Shown piece after piece: positions 1-10,222 of a stretch of 64,000 nt of DNA (the first letter of the stretch is position 1; every line of letters begins with the position of its first letter). The stretch covers positions 124,001-188,000 of the forward strand of contig JANFNE010000041.1 of the NCBI GenBank assembly GCA_024867545.1, given 5' to 3'. A program made the translations under genes and the position numbers. The notes beneath the pieces were generated by a model. The model saw only the letters and a program-made list of their open reading frames with translations, had not been told where the DNA came from and searched no databases. Source of the stretch: Phytopythium helicoides (lineage: Eukaryota > Oomycota > Peronosporomycetes > Pythiales > Pythiaceae).

Positions 1-211
1 ATTCACGAAGCCATGTTGGCATGCTCACCTCACTCAGCGCGCCTTCCACTTGATTCAACATCACCAAGGATGAAATTCAATAGACGAACTGCGAGTACAC
101 CGAGGCCCTACCGCGTCAATTTCCCCGGGCTGTCAACATAGCCAGCGACGGAATTCATGCATTATCAAACCTTCATTAGGTCTCAGTCTATCTCGCTTTA
201 CTCCATTCCCT

Positions 212-1483
212 CTACACGAATCTCTGATACCCAGGATGGTTCGTCATATCTCCGATAAACCCGTGAGGCGAGATCCGAGCACACCGCAGAACCTCCTCGG
301 CCTCCTCTAGATCTCGCAAAGCCTCCAAGATCGCAATTGTGATCTCGAAATCAACGTCAAACTGCGTGATCTGGAGCAAGGGACTGTCGTAGGCGTCCTC
401 GAACTCCAGGTCAAACCGTAGCTTAAACACGAGTGTTCTTCCGAAAAGCTTTCGACGAAGACGCGTGCTCAAACCTGGATACACGACGTTGAGCGTTCGG
501 TCTGTCACCGTGGCGCGTATTTGCCCCGCCACCAAGACACGGTCGGCGTGCGAATCAGACGCCACGGCATGTTCGATGGTCTGTAACTCCAGTCGTAGGT
601 TGCTGTACAGCACCGAGTATCGCCACAGCTGTTCCAACAGCGCATCCGGACCGCGCAAGCTGCTGTCGATAGCGGCGTCTGAACGCACCACTGTGCGCAT
701 GAACGCGATCTGCTTGAGAAGAGTCCCGTTGTTCTCTGTTCGACCCTGACCGATCCATCGGAGCGAAGGTTCACCAAATGACATCGAGAGGTCTTCCGTC
801 AACGTGTTGAGATCGGGATAAGTTGCTCCTGAAAGACCCGTACGAAACCGATTGAAGAACTCCACAACCACGTGCTGCACGAATGCAATGCGCGGAGGCC
901 CACCTGTGCGCATGAACGATCGCTGAACTTCCAGGAGACCGACGAGCTCACGGAGACAGGCAGTGTCTTCCTCTTTCACCCAGAGTTTGGCCTTTTGGCG
1001 CTCTCGATACCGAGCCTGGTTCGTTCGACACTGCTGCCGGCGCTTTGCAGACTTGACAGGTTTCGCGGGGGTTGGGTTTGTCCGCTTGAGGGATCTAGGT
1101 GACCCCTCCTCGCCTCTCGTGGGAGGAGAACGCCTCCCTGAAGACGAGTTGCTGGTTTGGTCGTTTGAGCTGCGGATGTGCCATCTCTTAGAGTCGACCC
1201 TTTCGACGCTCCACGGTCTGGAACTGCTGTCTTCTCCAGAATTGGGAAAGCCGCGTCTGATCCCTCTTTCCTGTCGAGTTACCACGGGTCGGATCAAGCT
1301 GTCGCTGTGTAGACCGCCTCTCTCCGATGAGAAGGTGAACGGAGTATGGGATGATGTGGACAAGGGTGCTCGAATTGATGGGAGCGAAAACGCTGTAGGT
1401 CCAGTCGAGTTGCTTGGTAGGTCAGGGAATACCAGGGAGGGGAAGCGCACGGGCTCGAAGGCTTGCGGTGGCGTGAGGCTCAT
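212..1483 (-). CDS. bZIP transcription factor, Cys-type basic region (paralogue 1)
   Basis: A 423-residue protein starting at ATG (1481-1483). The basic region lies at about residues 142-165 and contains RRQQCRTNQARYRERQK, followed by a short zipper-like stretch (LWVKEEDTACLRELVGLL). The canonical bZIP signature is N-x7-R. Here the Asn position is Cys (C-RTNQARY-R), a substitution reported for oomycete bZIPs. The C-terminal half is a conserved helical region shared with the next two genes (DALLEQLWRYS, LRLELQTIEH) and has no domain I recognise. The N-terminus is Ser/Pro-rich. It is the first of three tandem minus-strand paralogues. Its role as a nuclear DNA-binding regulator is inferred from the family; targets are unknown. 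Confidence 0.88.
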   Translation of the reverse strand: MSLTPPQAFEPVRFPSLVFPDLPSNSTGPTAFSLPSIRAPLSTSSHTPFTFSSERGGLHSDSLIRPVVTRQERGIRRGFPNSGEDSSSRPWSVERVDSKRWHIRSSNDQTSNSSSGRRSPPTRGEEGSPRSLKRTNPTPAKPVKSAKRRQQCRTNQARYRERQKAKLWVKEEDTACLRELVGLLEVQRSFMRTGGPPRIAFVQHVVVEFFNRFRTGLSGATYPDLNTLTEDLSMSFGEPSLRWIGQGRTENNGTLLKQIAFMRTVVRSDAAIDSSLRGPDALLEQLWRYSVLYSNLRLELQTIEHAVASDSHADRVLVAGQIRATVTDRTLNVVYPGLSTRLRRKLFGRTLVFKLRFDLEFEDAYDSPLLQITQFDVDFEITIAILEALRDLEEAEEVLRCARISPHGFIGDMTNHPGYQRFV

Positions 1484-1983
1484 CAGGCCACGAGTGATCC
1501 CGGAAGCAAATCTTGGTGTGGGATAGTCGCCGTGTCGTGCCCGTTAGAGGAGGCTGTAGCGACAGGCACTCAAAGAGCATATCTCGTGCTATGAGCGTTG
1601 CAGCTCAAATTTTGAGGCGGCATTAGTTTATCAGACGCTTCCTGTATAGTAAAGTGCGTGTGTGTGGAATAATTCAAGCCAATGCACGTATAGAGAGAGG
1701 TGGGGATGCGAGAGCACATCTCTCGTTGTCCGCATACCTCCCAAACCGACTTTCATCGAATAATCATGTTGATCCCGCGTAAACACAATCATGTGTTCCT
1801 GAAATCGATGGCTCACCTCACTTGTGGTTTCTTCAGCAGATTCCATGTCACCAACAAAATACAAGCAAACCGAGTTAATACATTTATTCGACTGGGTGGT
1901 GATGCAAAGCATAACAAGGCGTTGCAGCTACCAGTCCTGCGTTATATGATCGTCGGCAAAACCTTGATCAGTCTCACTCCCCT
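1484..1983. other. intergenic, between bZIP paralogues 1 and 2
   Basis: About 500 bases that should hold the promoter of the first bZIP gene and the 3' untranslated region of the second, since both are on the minus strand. Only short open frames without recognisable content are present. I see no RNA gene or repeat. Confidence 0.5.
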
Positions 1984-3285
1984 TCATTTCATCGACACAA
2001 ATCTCTGGGACCCTGGATGGCTCGTCAAGTCTCCAATGTACCCGTGAAGCGAGATTCGAGCGCACCGCAACACTTCTTCGACATCCTGCGGAACGTGGAG
2101 AACCGCCAGGATCGCAGTCGGTGCCTCCATGTCCAAGCTCAAGCGTGTGACCTGGAGGAGAGGACTATCCACCGCTTCCTCGAATTCCATGTCGATACGA
2201 ACGCTGAATGGCAGTGTCTTTCCCAACAACTTTCGGCGAAGACGCGAGCTCAAACCAGGCAGCACAGTGCTGAGCGTTCGCTCCGTCACCTTGGCTCGCA
2301 TCTGTCCCGTCGCCATCACTCGCTCAGCATGCGCGTCGGACGCCACAACACGCTCGATGGTTTTCAGCTCGAGTCGCAGATTGTTGTACAAGGTCGAGTA
2401 TCGCCACAATTGTTCTAAGAGTGCATCGGGGCCGCGCAAGCCGTCGCCAATGTCTGCATCCGAGTGCACGACCGTGCGCATAAACGCGATCTGTTTGAGG
2501 AGTGCCATGTTATTCTCTGCACGTCCGCGACCACTCCATCGCAGAGAAACCTGGCTGCGCGAACTCGTCAACTCGCTCGTCGTATCCACATCGCTGATGC
2601 TCGCGCCTGACAAGCCAGTGCGGAATCGGCTGAACATCTCCACGACGACGTGCTGCACAAACGTGATGCGTGGAGGGCCTCCCGCGCGGATGAAGGATCG
2701 CTGGGTCTCGAGGAGGTTGACAAGTTCTCGAAGACTCGCTGCGTCTTCCTCCTTCTCCCAGAGCTTAGCCTTTTGGCGCTCGCGGTAGCGCGCCTGATTG
2801 GTGCGACACTGCTGGCGGCGTCTGAATGACTTGACGGGTTTAGCGGGGGCCGACCGCATCCGTTTGAGGGATTCACCAGCTTCTTGCTCCAGCTCAGGGG
2901 TGAAGTGGCGCTTCGAGGACAGCTGAGCTCTCTGAGGACTATTGGAGTAGGTGGCATTCGACTCGGTGCCGTCCGCGCTCCAGACGGTGATGCTATTAGC
3001 TGGCTCTGGCTCAGCTGGGATTTGATCAATGTTCCACGTCTGGCGAGCGACCACTGGGCGGATCAAGCTGTCGCTGGAGGGTCCTCTGATGTCTGAGGCG
3101 AAGGCGAAGGGTGTCTGGAACGGGTTCGACTTGGATATTGAGGGGGTTCGGAGGGACGGGAGGGTGAATGCTCTCGGAGGCGTGTCCTTGGAAGTCGAGG
3201 AGCTGTCTACCCTGTTGATCGGGGCGAGTGGGAAGGCCAGCGAGGCGAGCCGCAGCGGCTCGACGGACGGCGGCGAGAGGCTCAT
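1984..3285 (-). CDS. bZIP transcription factor, Cys-type basic region (paralogue 2)
   Basis: A 433-residue protein. The open frame extends to a TTG at 3357, but the first ATG (3283-3285) gives an N-terminus (MSLSPPSVEPLRLASLAF) that matches paralogue 1 (MSLTPPQAFEPVRFPSLVF), so I use it. The basic region at about residues 150-172 carries RRRQQCRTNQARYRERQK, with Cys at the usual Asn position, then a short leucine-containing helix. The C-terminal half again has DALLEQLWRYS and LRLELKTIER. It is clearly a tandem duplicate of its neighbour and diverges mainly in the Ser-rich N-terminal third. It is likely a nuclear transcription factor; targets are unknown. Confidence 0.88.
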   Translation of the reverse strand: MSLSPPSVEPLRLASLAFPLAPINRVDSSSTSKDTPPRAFTLPSLRTPSISKSNPFQTPFAFASDIRGPSSDSLIRPVVARQTWNIDQIPAEPEPANSITVWSADGTESNATYSNSPQRAQLSSKRHFTPELEQEAGESLKRMRSAPAKPVKSFRRRQQCRTNQARYRERQKAKLWEKEEDAASLRELVNLLETQRSFIRAGGPPRITFVQHVVVEMFSRFRTGLSGASISDVDTTSELTSSRSQVSLRWSGRGRAENNMALLKQIAFMRTVVHSDADIGDGLRGPDALLEQLWRYSTLYNNLRLELKTIERVVASDAHAERVMATGQMRAKVTERTLSTVLPGLSSRLRRKLLGKTLPFSVRIDMEFEEAVDSPLLQVTRLSLDMEAPTAILAVLHVPQDVEEVLRCARISLHGYIGDLTSHPGSQRFVSMK

Positions 3286-3764
3286 CGGAGACCCGAGTGA
3301 TCCCGAGAGCGAAAGTAGTTGTGGAATTGCAAACGACGTGATCGAAAGTGTGGGCAATGGAACCGAGTGTTAGCTGTGCTCACTCTGGACTGAGCATGCA
3401 GAGCGTCTGGCTGAGTATGTACGGAGCGTGGGCTTACGGTCCCATCGCGTTTACGTGGCATCGACAGTGTTGCTCGTGGTCCATTGGTGACTTGGAATGA
3501 TCACGCGACAGAACAGTCAATGTTCTCCCAGTAAACTTGTCCCCCCATCGCATCAACAGCGTATCACAAGATCGAGTAGATAGGTGGAGTATCGAGTGAT
3601 GCAGTGCAAATTGCATGGTTTTGGTATTACAGGAGTGAAAAGTCATGACAATGTATTAAATGAAATAGTTGATGACGCTCGAAAAACACGTGATGGCGAC
3701 TAGCTCCATCTCCATCTTGCTGCATCGTACGGTACCAATAAATCCTGTAGGACATGCAACGCCT
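3286..3764. other. intergenic, between bZIP paralogues 2 and 3
   Basis: About 480 bases upstream of bZIP paralogue 2 and downstream of paralogue 3. It contains only short unsupported open frames. No transposon ends or RNA gene could be recognised. Confidence 0.5.
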
Positions 3765-4838
3765 TCACGCCCACGTCGTGCCCTCCGGATGGCCTCGCAG
3801 CTCCCCCAGCAGCCCCTCAGGGGAAATGAGAGCTCGTTCTAGCACCTCAACTGCAATGTCGAGTCGACCGAGCGCTTCTCGGAGAGCCGAGAGGAAGTCG
3901 ACCTTGAGATGCACGCGCGTGATCCGCTGCTCGCTCGAGACGCCGGAGAACTCGAAGACGATCTCCACGGGGCACTCGAGCCGCTGGCCGATTAACCGCT
4001 GCGAGATCCATTCGTCGTCCTCCACATGAGGGAACACATGTGTCATGGTGGCCGCCGAGATACCGAGCGTGAAGTGTGCGGTCGCGAGCACGAAGGTGGA
4101 CGAGCTGTCGGGCCAGGTACCCGAGTATGGCCGCTGTTTGAGGTCTTGGAGCTCGAGGCGCAGGTTTGAGAAGTAGCACGAGTACCGCCACCACTGCTCG
4201 ACGACGGCGTCGACGCCGCGGAGCTCGCTGAGCTCCACTTGGTGCGAGAAGACGGTGTGCAGGAACGAGAGCTGCGGCAGCACGGAGCGGATGACCTGGT
4301 CGTCTGCGTCGCCCGGGATGAGCATGGGCGAGGCGGCGTCTGCGCGCTGGCGGCTGCTGGGGCGCGCCTCCTGCACGCAGTGCGGGCGGATGGGCAGCTG
4401 CAGTGAGGCGCCCGAGAGCCCGAAGCGGAACATGGAGAAGAACTCTCGCGCGATGTGCACGACGGCGGCGGCCTCGGGGTCTCGTCCCCTGGCGAGCGCG
4501 TCCCTGGCCACCTCCTGCCACTTGATGGCATGCCGCAGGCGCAGCACGTCTGCCTCGAGTCGCAGCACGGCGAACTTTTGCTTGTCTCGGTACCGCTGCT
4601 GGTTAGTGCGGCACTGCTCTCTGCGTCGGGCGTCGTCTCTCCGGCGCCGCTTGTTGACGCTCTCGGCCAGCTCTGGCGCGTGCTGCTGCAGCTGGAAGAG
4701 CTCGCGGGGCTGCTCGACGTCGTCACGAGGTCGGCGCTCACCCACCGCGGGCCGCGGCAGTCGCCAGCCGCCGACGGGAGCTGCGGGCCCCGGCGGAGGC
4801 CGCGAGAGCGCGTGGATGCTCGGCAGCGGCAGGAACAT
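3765..4838 (-). CDS. bZIP transcription factor, Cys-type basic region (paralogue 3, diverged)
   Basis: A 357-residue protein starting at ATG (4836-4838). The basic region at about residues 62-85 reads RRREQCRTNQQRYRDKQK, again with Cys where canonical bZIPs have Asn. It is followed by a heptad-like helix (LRLEADVLRLRHAI) more convincing than in the two neighbours. The C-terminal half retains the shared core (VVEQWWRYS, LRLELQDLKQ). The coding sequence is much more GC-rich than paralogues 1 and 2 and the N-terminus is shorter, so it is the more diverged member of the array. Another frame is open further upstream (to 5124), but I see no splice evidence joining it. Confidence 0.85.
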   Translation of the reverse strand: MFLPLPSIHALSRPPPGPAAPVGGWRLPRPAVGERRPRDDVEQPRELFQLQQHAPELAESVNKRRRRDDARRREQCRTNQQRYRDKQKFAVLRLEADVLRLRHAIKWQEVARDALARGRDPEAAAVVHIAREFFSMFRFGLSGASLQLPIRPHCVQEARPSSRQRADAASPMLIPGDADDQVIRSVLPQLSFLHTVFSHQVELSELRGVDAVVEQWWRYSCYFSNLRLELQDLKQRPYSGTWPDSSSTFVLATAHFTLGISAATMTHVFPHVEDDEWISQRLIGQRLECPVEIVFEFSGVSSEQRITRVHLKVDFLSALREALGRLDIAVEVLERALISPEGLLGELRGHPEGTTWA

Positions 4839-7342
4839 GGCGGGGGAGCAGCCGGATGAGCTGGGTGGGCGTGAGCGAGCGTGGAGGGCCGAAGAAGCCG
4901 GGAAAAGCGCGAATGAGCTCGTCAGAAGGTAGGTACGCCACGCCGGACGCGAATTGTATGGCGCCCAGTATGGGAGGGCCGGAGCTGCTCACGTGGCTGC
5001 GCGAGGCCTCTACGGTGGGCGAGCGGACGATGTTTAGCGCCCCGCCGACCTGTGGGCGACCGATGATTAGCGCGGCCGTCCCACAATCGCAACGGACGAC
5101 GTGGGTTTCGTTTTGAGGTGACATGAACGGATGGAGGGGATTATTTCATGAAGGGTAATGTGAAGGTTAAATTCAGTAAATCAGGTATGAGATTGTAGGA
5201 AGTAACAAGTGCTACAGGTGGTCATCCCATCGAGCACAGTTGATCAGCTCACATGCTCACAGCCCATAACCCTTTGGCGTGAGCAGGTGTCACACTGGTC
5301 GAAACTACAGCGAACAATCTAGGGAATTGTATTCATTCCTACAGGATACTGGATTATTATTCACTACCAGAGTAATCATCTAGGACTCATAAATTGAAAG
5401 CAAATCATGGAAACACAGGACGAGAACGTGGCTGGCTCCTTGCCACTCGTTATCACGATGCGTGGTTCGCGGCCGGCCCACGGTGCGGCGTGGGCGTGAA
5501 CAGCAAAGCACGTCGGATATGCGCCGAACGTTCTCTGTGTGGGCGACATCACTGCTCGCGTGCAGATCCATCGTGAGGTGGGAGTGGCTTGCTGTGCAAT
5601 CTGTGACTATCTGCATGTGCGAGCGAGTTGCTGTTAACGACGACAGGCAACGATGACAGGCAAAGTGACGTACTGTATCGTCATTCAGGAAGCGACTGAG
5701 TTGGTCTGATCACTCATTTCGAACAGACATCTCCAAGCCTTTCAAGCGATTGTCATGGCTGAGAGATGCCGGAGAGGAAGGTGTCGGAGAGTCGAGTGAA
5801 AACCGTACCGCTGCGCATATGGACAAAGGCTTTTCCATATGCGCAGCGGTACGGTCCACACCCACACGTGGCCAGCACGATCATTGAAGATTCACAAGTG
5901 ATTTTGGTCCGCCAAGAGCAACCTTCGAGCAACCTTCGAGAGATATTTGAAGAGGCGAGGGCTGCCTCATTCACTTGGCTCGACGTGCTTTTACACGGAC
6001 AGATACAGTATCGAGTTGCTTGATCTATCGGATCAACCTTCCGTCTCGAAATTTCTCGCCCGGTACGCCACAGCTCCGCATCGACGGCACCACAGCCGTC
6101 AGTCGTGGGGACGTTGGTGGTGATTCATTGCAGCAATGCGTCACTCGTCATCTAAAGACTTGGAGCTCCCAGGCAGCGACCGGATCTCCGTCAAGTGTTC
6201 GCTACAACGATTCGCTCTTCGTCGGCACAACGAGCATGAACCTCATCTTACCCACGCGCTCGTCCACGGCGCCATCATGAGGTTGTCTCGGCTGCGATTC
6301 GCGATTTCAACGTCGCGATGAAGAAAGTCTTCAAACCGAATGCAATCCACTGCTTGTATCAGTGTTCTTCTGGATGCTTTTGTTCAAACCCGGGCGGTTA
6401 CTACTTCGGCGAGACCACAAGCAGCTCAATTTGCCTGAATGTTGGGTGTCACTGAGTCAATGACTGTGAATACAGCAGAAACAGCTCCGAGAATAGCTCC
6501 CGGAAGCTGCAGGCACCTTCGGCACTGGAGTGTCTCTTGAGATTTATGCAAGTTCCGAGCTCAGAGGACCGATCATGATTGCGATAGCTACCTTACAGAT
6601 TACCATATCGCCATTGCTCGACGTAACCCAATTCCAGTCTTTGTGGTCTGAATCATGCTGGCAGTCTAGTCCGTGATGACCGTACTCGCTCGCTTGAAAC
6701 AAGAGCATGCTCATCTTCAGGGTAAAATGCACACGACACAGGAGTACCTCAGACTGATTTCTTGGATCTCGTAACTGCTGTAATCGAAAACCTATATTCT
6801 CGCTCTCCAAAACGGTGGCGAACCTAGCCTGTATCGCGTTTGATTCATGCGAGCGCAAGAAACCTCATTGGATCCATCGCGTATCCTGCACGATATAGGT
6901 GGCTAAGCAAGCGTTGACGAATAGCTGTCATAAGCAAAGGAACGCATTCATGCGATTGAACGAGACGCATCAACTCGTCTATTGAAAGTGATACACGACC
7001 CAATATCCCGATAATCACAACGATCCAAGGGTGATCCCACACTTTTGGAGTCAACCGGCTCAGCTTCTTAGCGATGGAAAATGAGCTATCCAACAGCTTT
7101 GGCCCAGTTAACAGCTAGCGGATCGCGTTGAAGCGGTGATGGGATACCCTTTGAAGACCAGAAACAACATGTTATCGACCACGCCGTTCAAAGTGCAGTG
7201 GGGAGCGAGCGCTTCAACAACCCAGGCATTAATGCACCACGTCGCAGATAGCACTCGTACTTAGTCGGGCCTCCCCAGTCCGCCGGCGTCCCTCCTTCCT
7301 CCATACAAAGACCAAGAGTTTCCGCCGTCCACCAGCCACAGC
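4839..7342. other. gene-poor interval between bZIP array and CWC22
   Basis: About 2.5 kb. It holds the upstream region of bZIP paralogue 3, a strong hairpin at 5802-5855 (listed separately), and the CWC22 promoter. Two adjacent minus-strand open frames (6845-7093 and 6544-6858, 82 and 104 residues, different frames) look slightly protein-like and could be exons of one small gene or a relic. I could not join them with a convincing intron and do not call them. Nothing else is supported. Confidence 0.4.
5802..5855. repeat. inverted repeat, 22-bp perfect arms, 10-nt loop
   Basis: Positions 5802-5823 and 5834-5855 are perfect reverse complements separated by caaaggcttt. The centre of each arm contains CATATG. 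No terminator-like T run follows, and no transposon ORF flanks it. It could be a small-RNA precursor, a collapsed mobile-element end, or a cruciform-forming site. Confidence 0.75.
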
Positions 7343-10024
7343 ATGGCGCGCGGCCGCTCCGCCTCGCGCTCGGCGCGGCGCTCGCCCCCGCGCCGCCGTC
7401 GCCGCTCGCGCAGCCGCAGCGCGTCGCCGTCCTCGTCGCGCTCTCGCTCGCGGTCCCAGCGCCGCCGCCCGCGCGCTCGCAGCCGCAGTAGAAGCCGAGA
7501 ACCGCGCCGAGACGCGCCGCGCGAGCCCAGCGGCCGCCGCGAGCGGCCCGAGGCGGCCGACGGGGCCCCGCGCGCGCGCGGGAGGAGCCGGGAGCGCCGC
7601 GGGAGCAAGCGCTCGCGCTCGCGCAGCCGCTCGAGGCGCCGCCGGTCGCGCAGCGCGTCGTCCGGATCCTCGCGCTCGTCGTCGTCCGGGTCGTCGCGCT
7701 CGTCCTCGCGCTCGTCGTCGCGGTCGCCCACGCCCGTGAGGAAGAAGAGCAGGAGGGAGGACAAGGAGCAGACGTCGCCCAAGCGGGAGAAGGAGGCTGC
7801 CAAGGCCACGCGCAGGGAGAAAGAGGCCACGCGCAGGGAGGGCAAGGGCGAGCGCGGCGGAGACACCACGCCTCCGCGGCGAGCCAAGAAGGAGGATCCC
7901 GAAGACACCACCCCGCCGCGTCGCGAGAGGAAGGAGAGGGAGGACGCGACGCCTCCGCGTCGGGAGAATGAGAGAGGAGAAGCCACTCCTCCGCGCAAAG
8001 AGAGGAGAGAACGAGATGCCACGCCTCCGCGACGAGAGAAGGACAGGGACGACGCTACCCCGCCACGCCGAGAGCGCAGGGAGAGAGATGATGCGACCCC
8101 TCCACATCGTGAGAGAAGAGAGCGAGATGCCACGCCGCCGCGTCGGGAGCGGCAGGAGAGAGAGGATGCCACGCCTCCGCGTCGGAGCGTACGTGAGCCC
8201 GAGCGAGTTGATGGAAAGGACGACAAGGTGTCGCCCACGACGACGACGAGAAAGCGCTTTGAGTTCAAAGACGACCCGAAGCTAACGGGGCGCACGGGCG
8301 GCGTGTACATTCCACCATTCAAGCTTGCACAACTGCGCAAGCAGCAAGAGGCAGCAGGAATCGACAAGAGCTCGATGGAGTATCAGCGACAGACGTGGGA
8401 CGCGCTCCGCAAGAGTCTGAACGGTCTCATCAACAAGGTCAACGTGTCCAATATCAGCAACATCCTGCCTGAACTCTTCCAGGAGAACCTCGTGCGCGCT
8501 CGAGGTCTTCTTGCGCGTGCGATTATGAAGGCACAGCTCGCTTCTCCAGGCTTCACGCACATCTATGCTGCACTCGTGTCTGTGATCAACACCAAAATGC
8601 CTGAGAACGGCGAGCTCGTCGTTAAGCGCGTTGTCCACCGCTTCCGTCGAGCATTCAAGCGTGGCGATAAGGTCGTCGCTATCGCCCTAGTGCGATTCAT
8701 CGCTCACCTTGTGAACCAGCAGGTTGTCCACGAGCTGCTTGCGCTGGAAGTGCTGACGCTGCTACTGGCGAACCCGACAGACGACTCGGTTGAAGTCGCC
8801 GTCAATTTTACCAAGGAGTGCGGTCAGATTCTGGCGGAGCTGTGTCCGGAAGGTCTTCGTGCCATTTTCGAGCGCTTCCGCGGTATTCTGCACGAGGGTG
8901 AGATCGACAAGCGCGTGCAGTACACGATTGAGGGCCTCTTTGCTATTCGGAAGGGCGGTTTTGCCGACTACCCAGCGATCCATGAGCAGCTTGATTTGGT
9001 CGAATCTGGCGACCAAATCACGCACGAAACCACGTTGGAAGAAGATATCGACGTCGAAGACAAGCTGGATGTGTTCCGCGTTGATCCGGACTACGTGAAG
9101 AATGAGCAGATGTGGACGGCGATTCGGAAGGAGATCTTGGGCGAATCGGACTCTGACGACGACGGTTCCAGCGGCAGCGAGGACGGCTCCGATGACGAAG
9201 AGGAGGACGAAGAGGAGAATCAACCAGCTGTGGTCAACCAGACAACGACGATCCAGGATTACACAGAGCAAGACTTGGTGAATCTGCGACGAACAATCTA
9301 TTTGACGATCATGTCGAGTATCTCACACGAAGAGTGCGCGCACAAGCTCATGAAGTTGAACATTCGACCTGGACAGGAGAAGGAGATCTGCTCGATGCTT
9401 ATCGAGTGTTGCAGCCAGGAGCGAACGTACTTGCGGTACTATGGGTTGCTCGGTGAACGCTTCTGCTTGATCAAGCGGGAGTACCAGGATGCCTTCGATG
9501 AATGCTTTGCAGAACAGTATTCGATGATCCACCGCCTGGAGACCAACAAGCTGCGCAACGTTGCCAAGTTCTTTGCGCATTTGCTGTTTACAGACGCGCT
9601 GCCATGGACGGTGTTCGAGTACATTCACTTGAACGAAGAGGAGACGACATCTTCGAGTCGTATCTTTGTCAAGATCTTGTGCCAGGAGTTGTCAGAGCAT
9701 CTGGGCTTGAAGACGCTGAAGGAGCGATTCTTTGACGATCTCATGCAGCAGACGTTCGCGGGTATCTTCCCGAAGGATAACCCGCGCAACACTCGCTTTG
9801 CGATCAACTTTTTTACGTCGATTGGTTTGGGCGGACTCACGACAGACCTGCGCGAGTTCTTGAAGAACGCTCCGAAGATGATCATGGCGCAGGCAAAGCC
9901 CGTGGAAAGCAGGGACAGCGACTCTAGTAGCTCGGACAGTGATAGTAGCAGCTCGGATAGCTCCTCGGACTCGGACTCGGATTCAGACTCGGACTCGAGC
10001 AGCAGCGACAGTGACTCGGACTAG
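7343..10024 (+). CDS. CWC22: pre-mRNA-splicing factor CWC22 homologue
   Basis: An 893-residue protein from the first ATG, uninterrupted. The N-terminal 300 residues are Arg/Ser-rich (RS domain) and include about nine degenerate repeats of the type ATPPRRERxERD. From about residue 319 (GGVYIPPFKL) a MIF4G domain runs to about 560, with family motifs such as GLINKVNVSN and FTKECGQIL. An acidic linker (about 605-640) leads to an MA3 domain (about 640-755), then INFFTSIGLGGLT and a Ser/Asp-rich C-terminus. CWC22 is the spliceosomal protein that recruits eIF4A3 and seeds exon-junction complex deposition; nuclear location is expected. The length matches the human protein (about 900 residues). Antisense open frames over the RS region are compositional shadows. 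Confidence 0.96.
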   Translation: MARGRSASRSARRSPPRRRRRSRSRSASPSSSRSRSRSQRRRPRARSRSRSREPRRDAPREPSGRRERPEAADGAPRARGRSRERRGSKRSRSRSRSRRRRSRSASSGSSRSSSSGSSRSSSRSSSRSPTPVRKKSRREDKEQTSPKREKEAAKATRREKEATRREGKGERGGDTTPPRRAKKEDPEDTTPPRRERKEREDATPPRRENERGEATPPRKERRERDATPPRREKDRDDATPPRRERRERDDATPPHRERRERDATPPRRERQEREDATPPRRSVREPERVDGKDDKVSPTTTTRKRFEFKDDPKLTGRTGGVYIPPFKLAQLRKQQEAAGIDKSSMEYQRQTWDALRKSLNGLINKVNVSNISNILPELFQENLVRARGLLARAIMKAQLASPGFTHIYAALVSVINTKMPENGELVVKRVVHRFRRAFKRGDKVVAIALVRFIAHLVNQQVVHELLALEVLTLLLANPTDDSVEVAVNFTKECGQILAELCPEGLRAIFERFRGILHEGEIDKRVQYTIEGLFAIRKGGFADYPAIHEQLDLVESGDQITHETTLEEDIDVEDKLDVFRVDPDYVKNEQMWTAIRKEILGESDSDDDGSSGSEDGSDDEEEDEEENQPAVVNQTTTIQDYTEQDLVNLRRTIYLTIMSSISHEECAHKLMKLNIRPGQEKEICSMLIECCSQERTYLRYYGLLGERFCLIKREYQDAFDECFAEQYSMIHRLETNKLRNVAKFFAHLLFTDALPWTVFEYIHLNEEETTSSSRIFVKILCQELSEHLGLKTLKERFFDDLMQQTFAGIFPKDNPRNTRFAINFFTSIGLGGLTTDLREFLKNAPKMIMAQAKPVESRDSDSSSSDSDSSSSDSSSDSDSDSDSDSSSSDSDSD
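7864..8190 (+). repeat. degenerate ~39-bp coding minisatellite in CWC22
   Basis: About nine head-to-tail repeats of roughly 12-14 codons, each built around (A/T)TPPRRE followed by a charged R/K/E/D spacer. They lie between the RS domain and the MIF4G domain. Such tracts usually vary in copy number between strains. Confidence 0.75.
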
Positions 10025-10222
10025 GCATGCTCGTGAACCTCGATCGTGTGTGCCAGCTTCGTTGTGCTGATTTTCATGAAAGCAGGAGCAAACTCAAAGC
10101 AACAAATATATAGCGATGACTCGGTTCCGCGAGCTATTTCTAGGGTACGCATGGCGCCAATCGTGTTTTGCGTTGAGCTTGTTGATAGGGCTGGTGGTGC
10201 TCTTGCAGAGTTTTGCTGTGTG

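Noticed and set aside
4738..5124. Upstream minus-strand frame as an extra 5' exon of bZIP paralogue 3
   Set aside because: Different frame, no clear GT-AG join, and the ATG at 4838 already gives an N-terminus similar in style to the paralogues.
6544..7093. Two adjacent minus-strand small frames
   Set aside because: No convincing splice junction or homologous motif; left as a note in the intergenic entry.
7261..8367. Long minus-strand frames opposite the CWC22 N-terminus (292 and 368 codons)
   Set aside because: They are produced by the GC-rich RS codons and the ATPPRRE minisatellite on the coding strand, and have repetitive, implausible composition.
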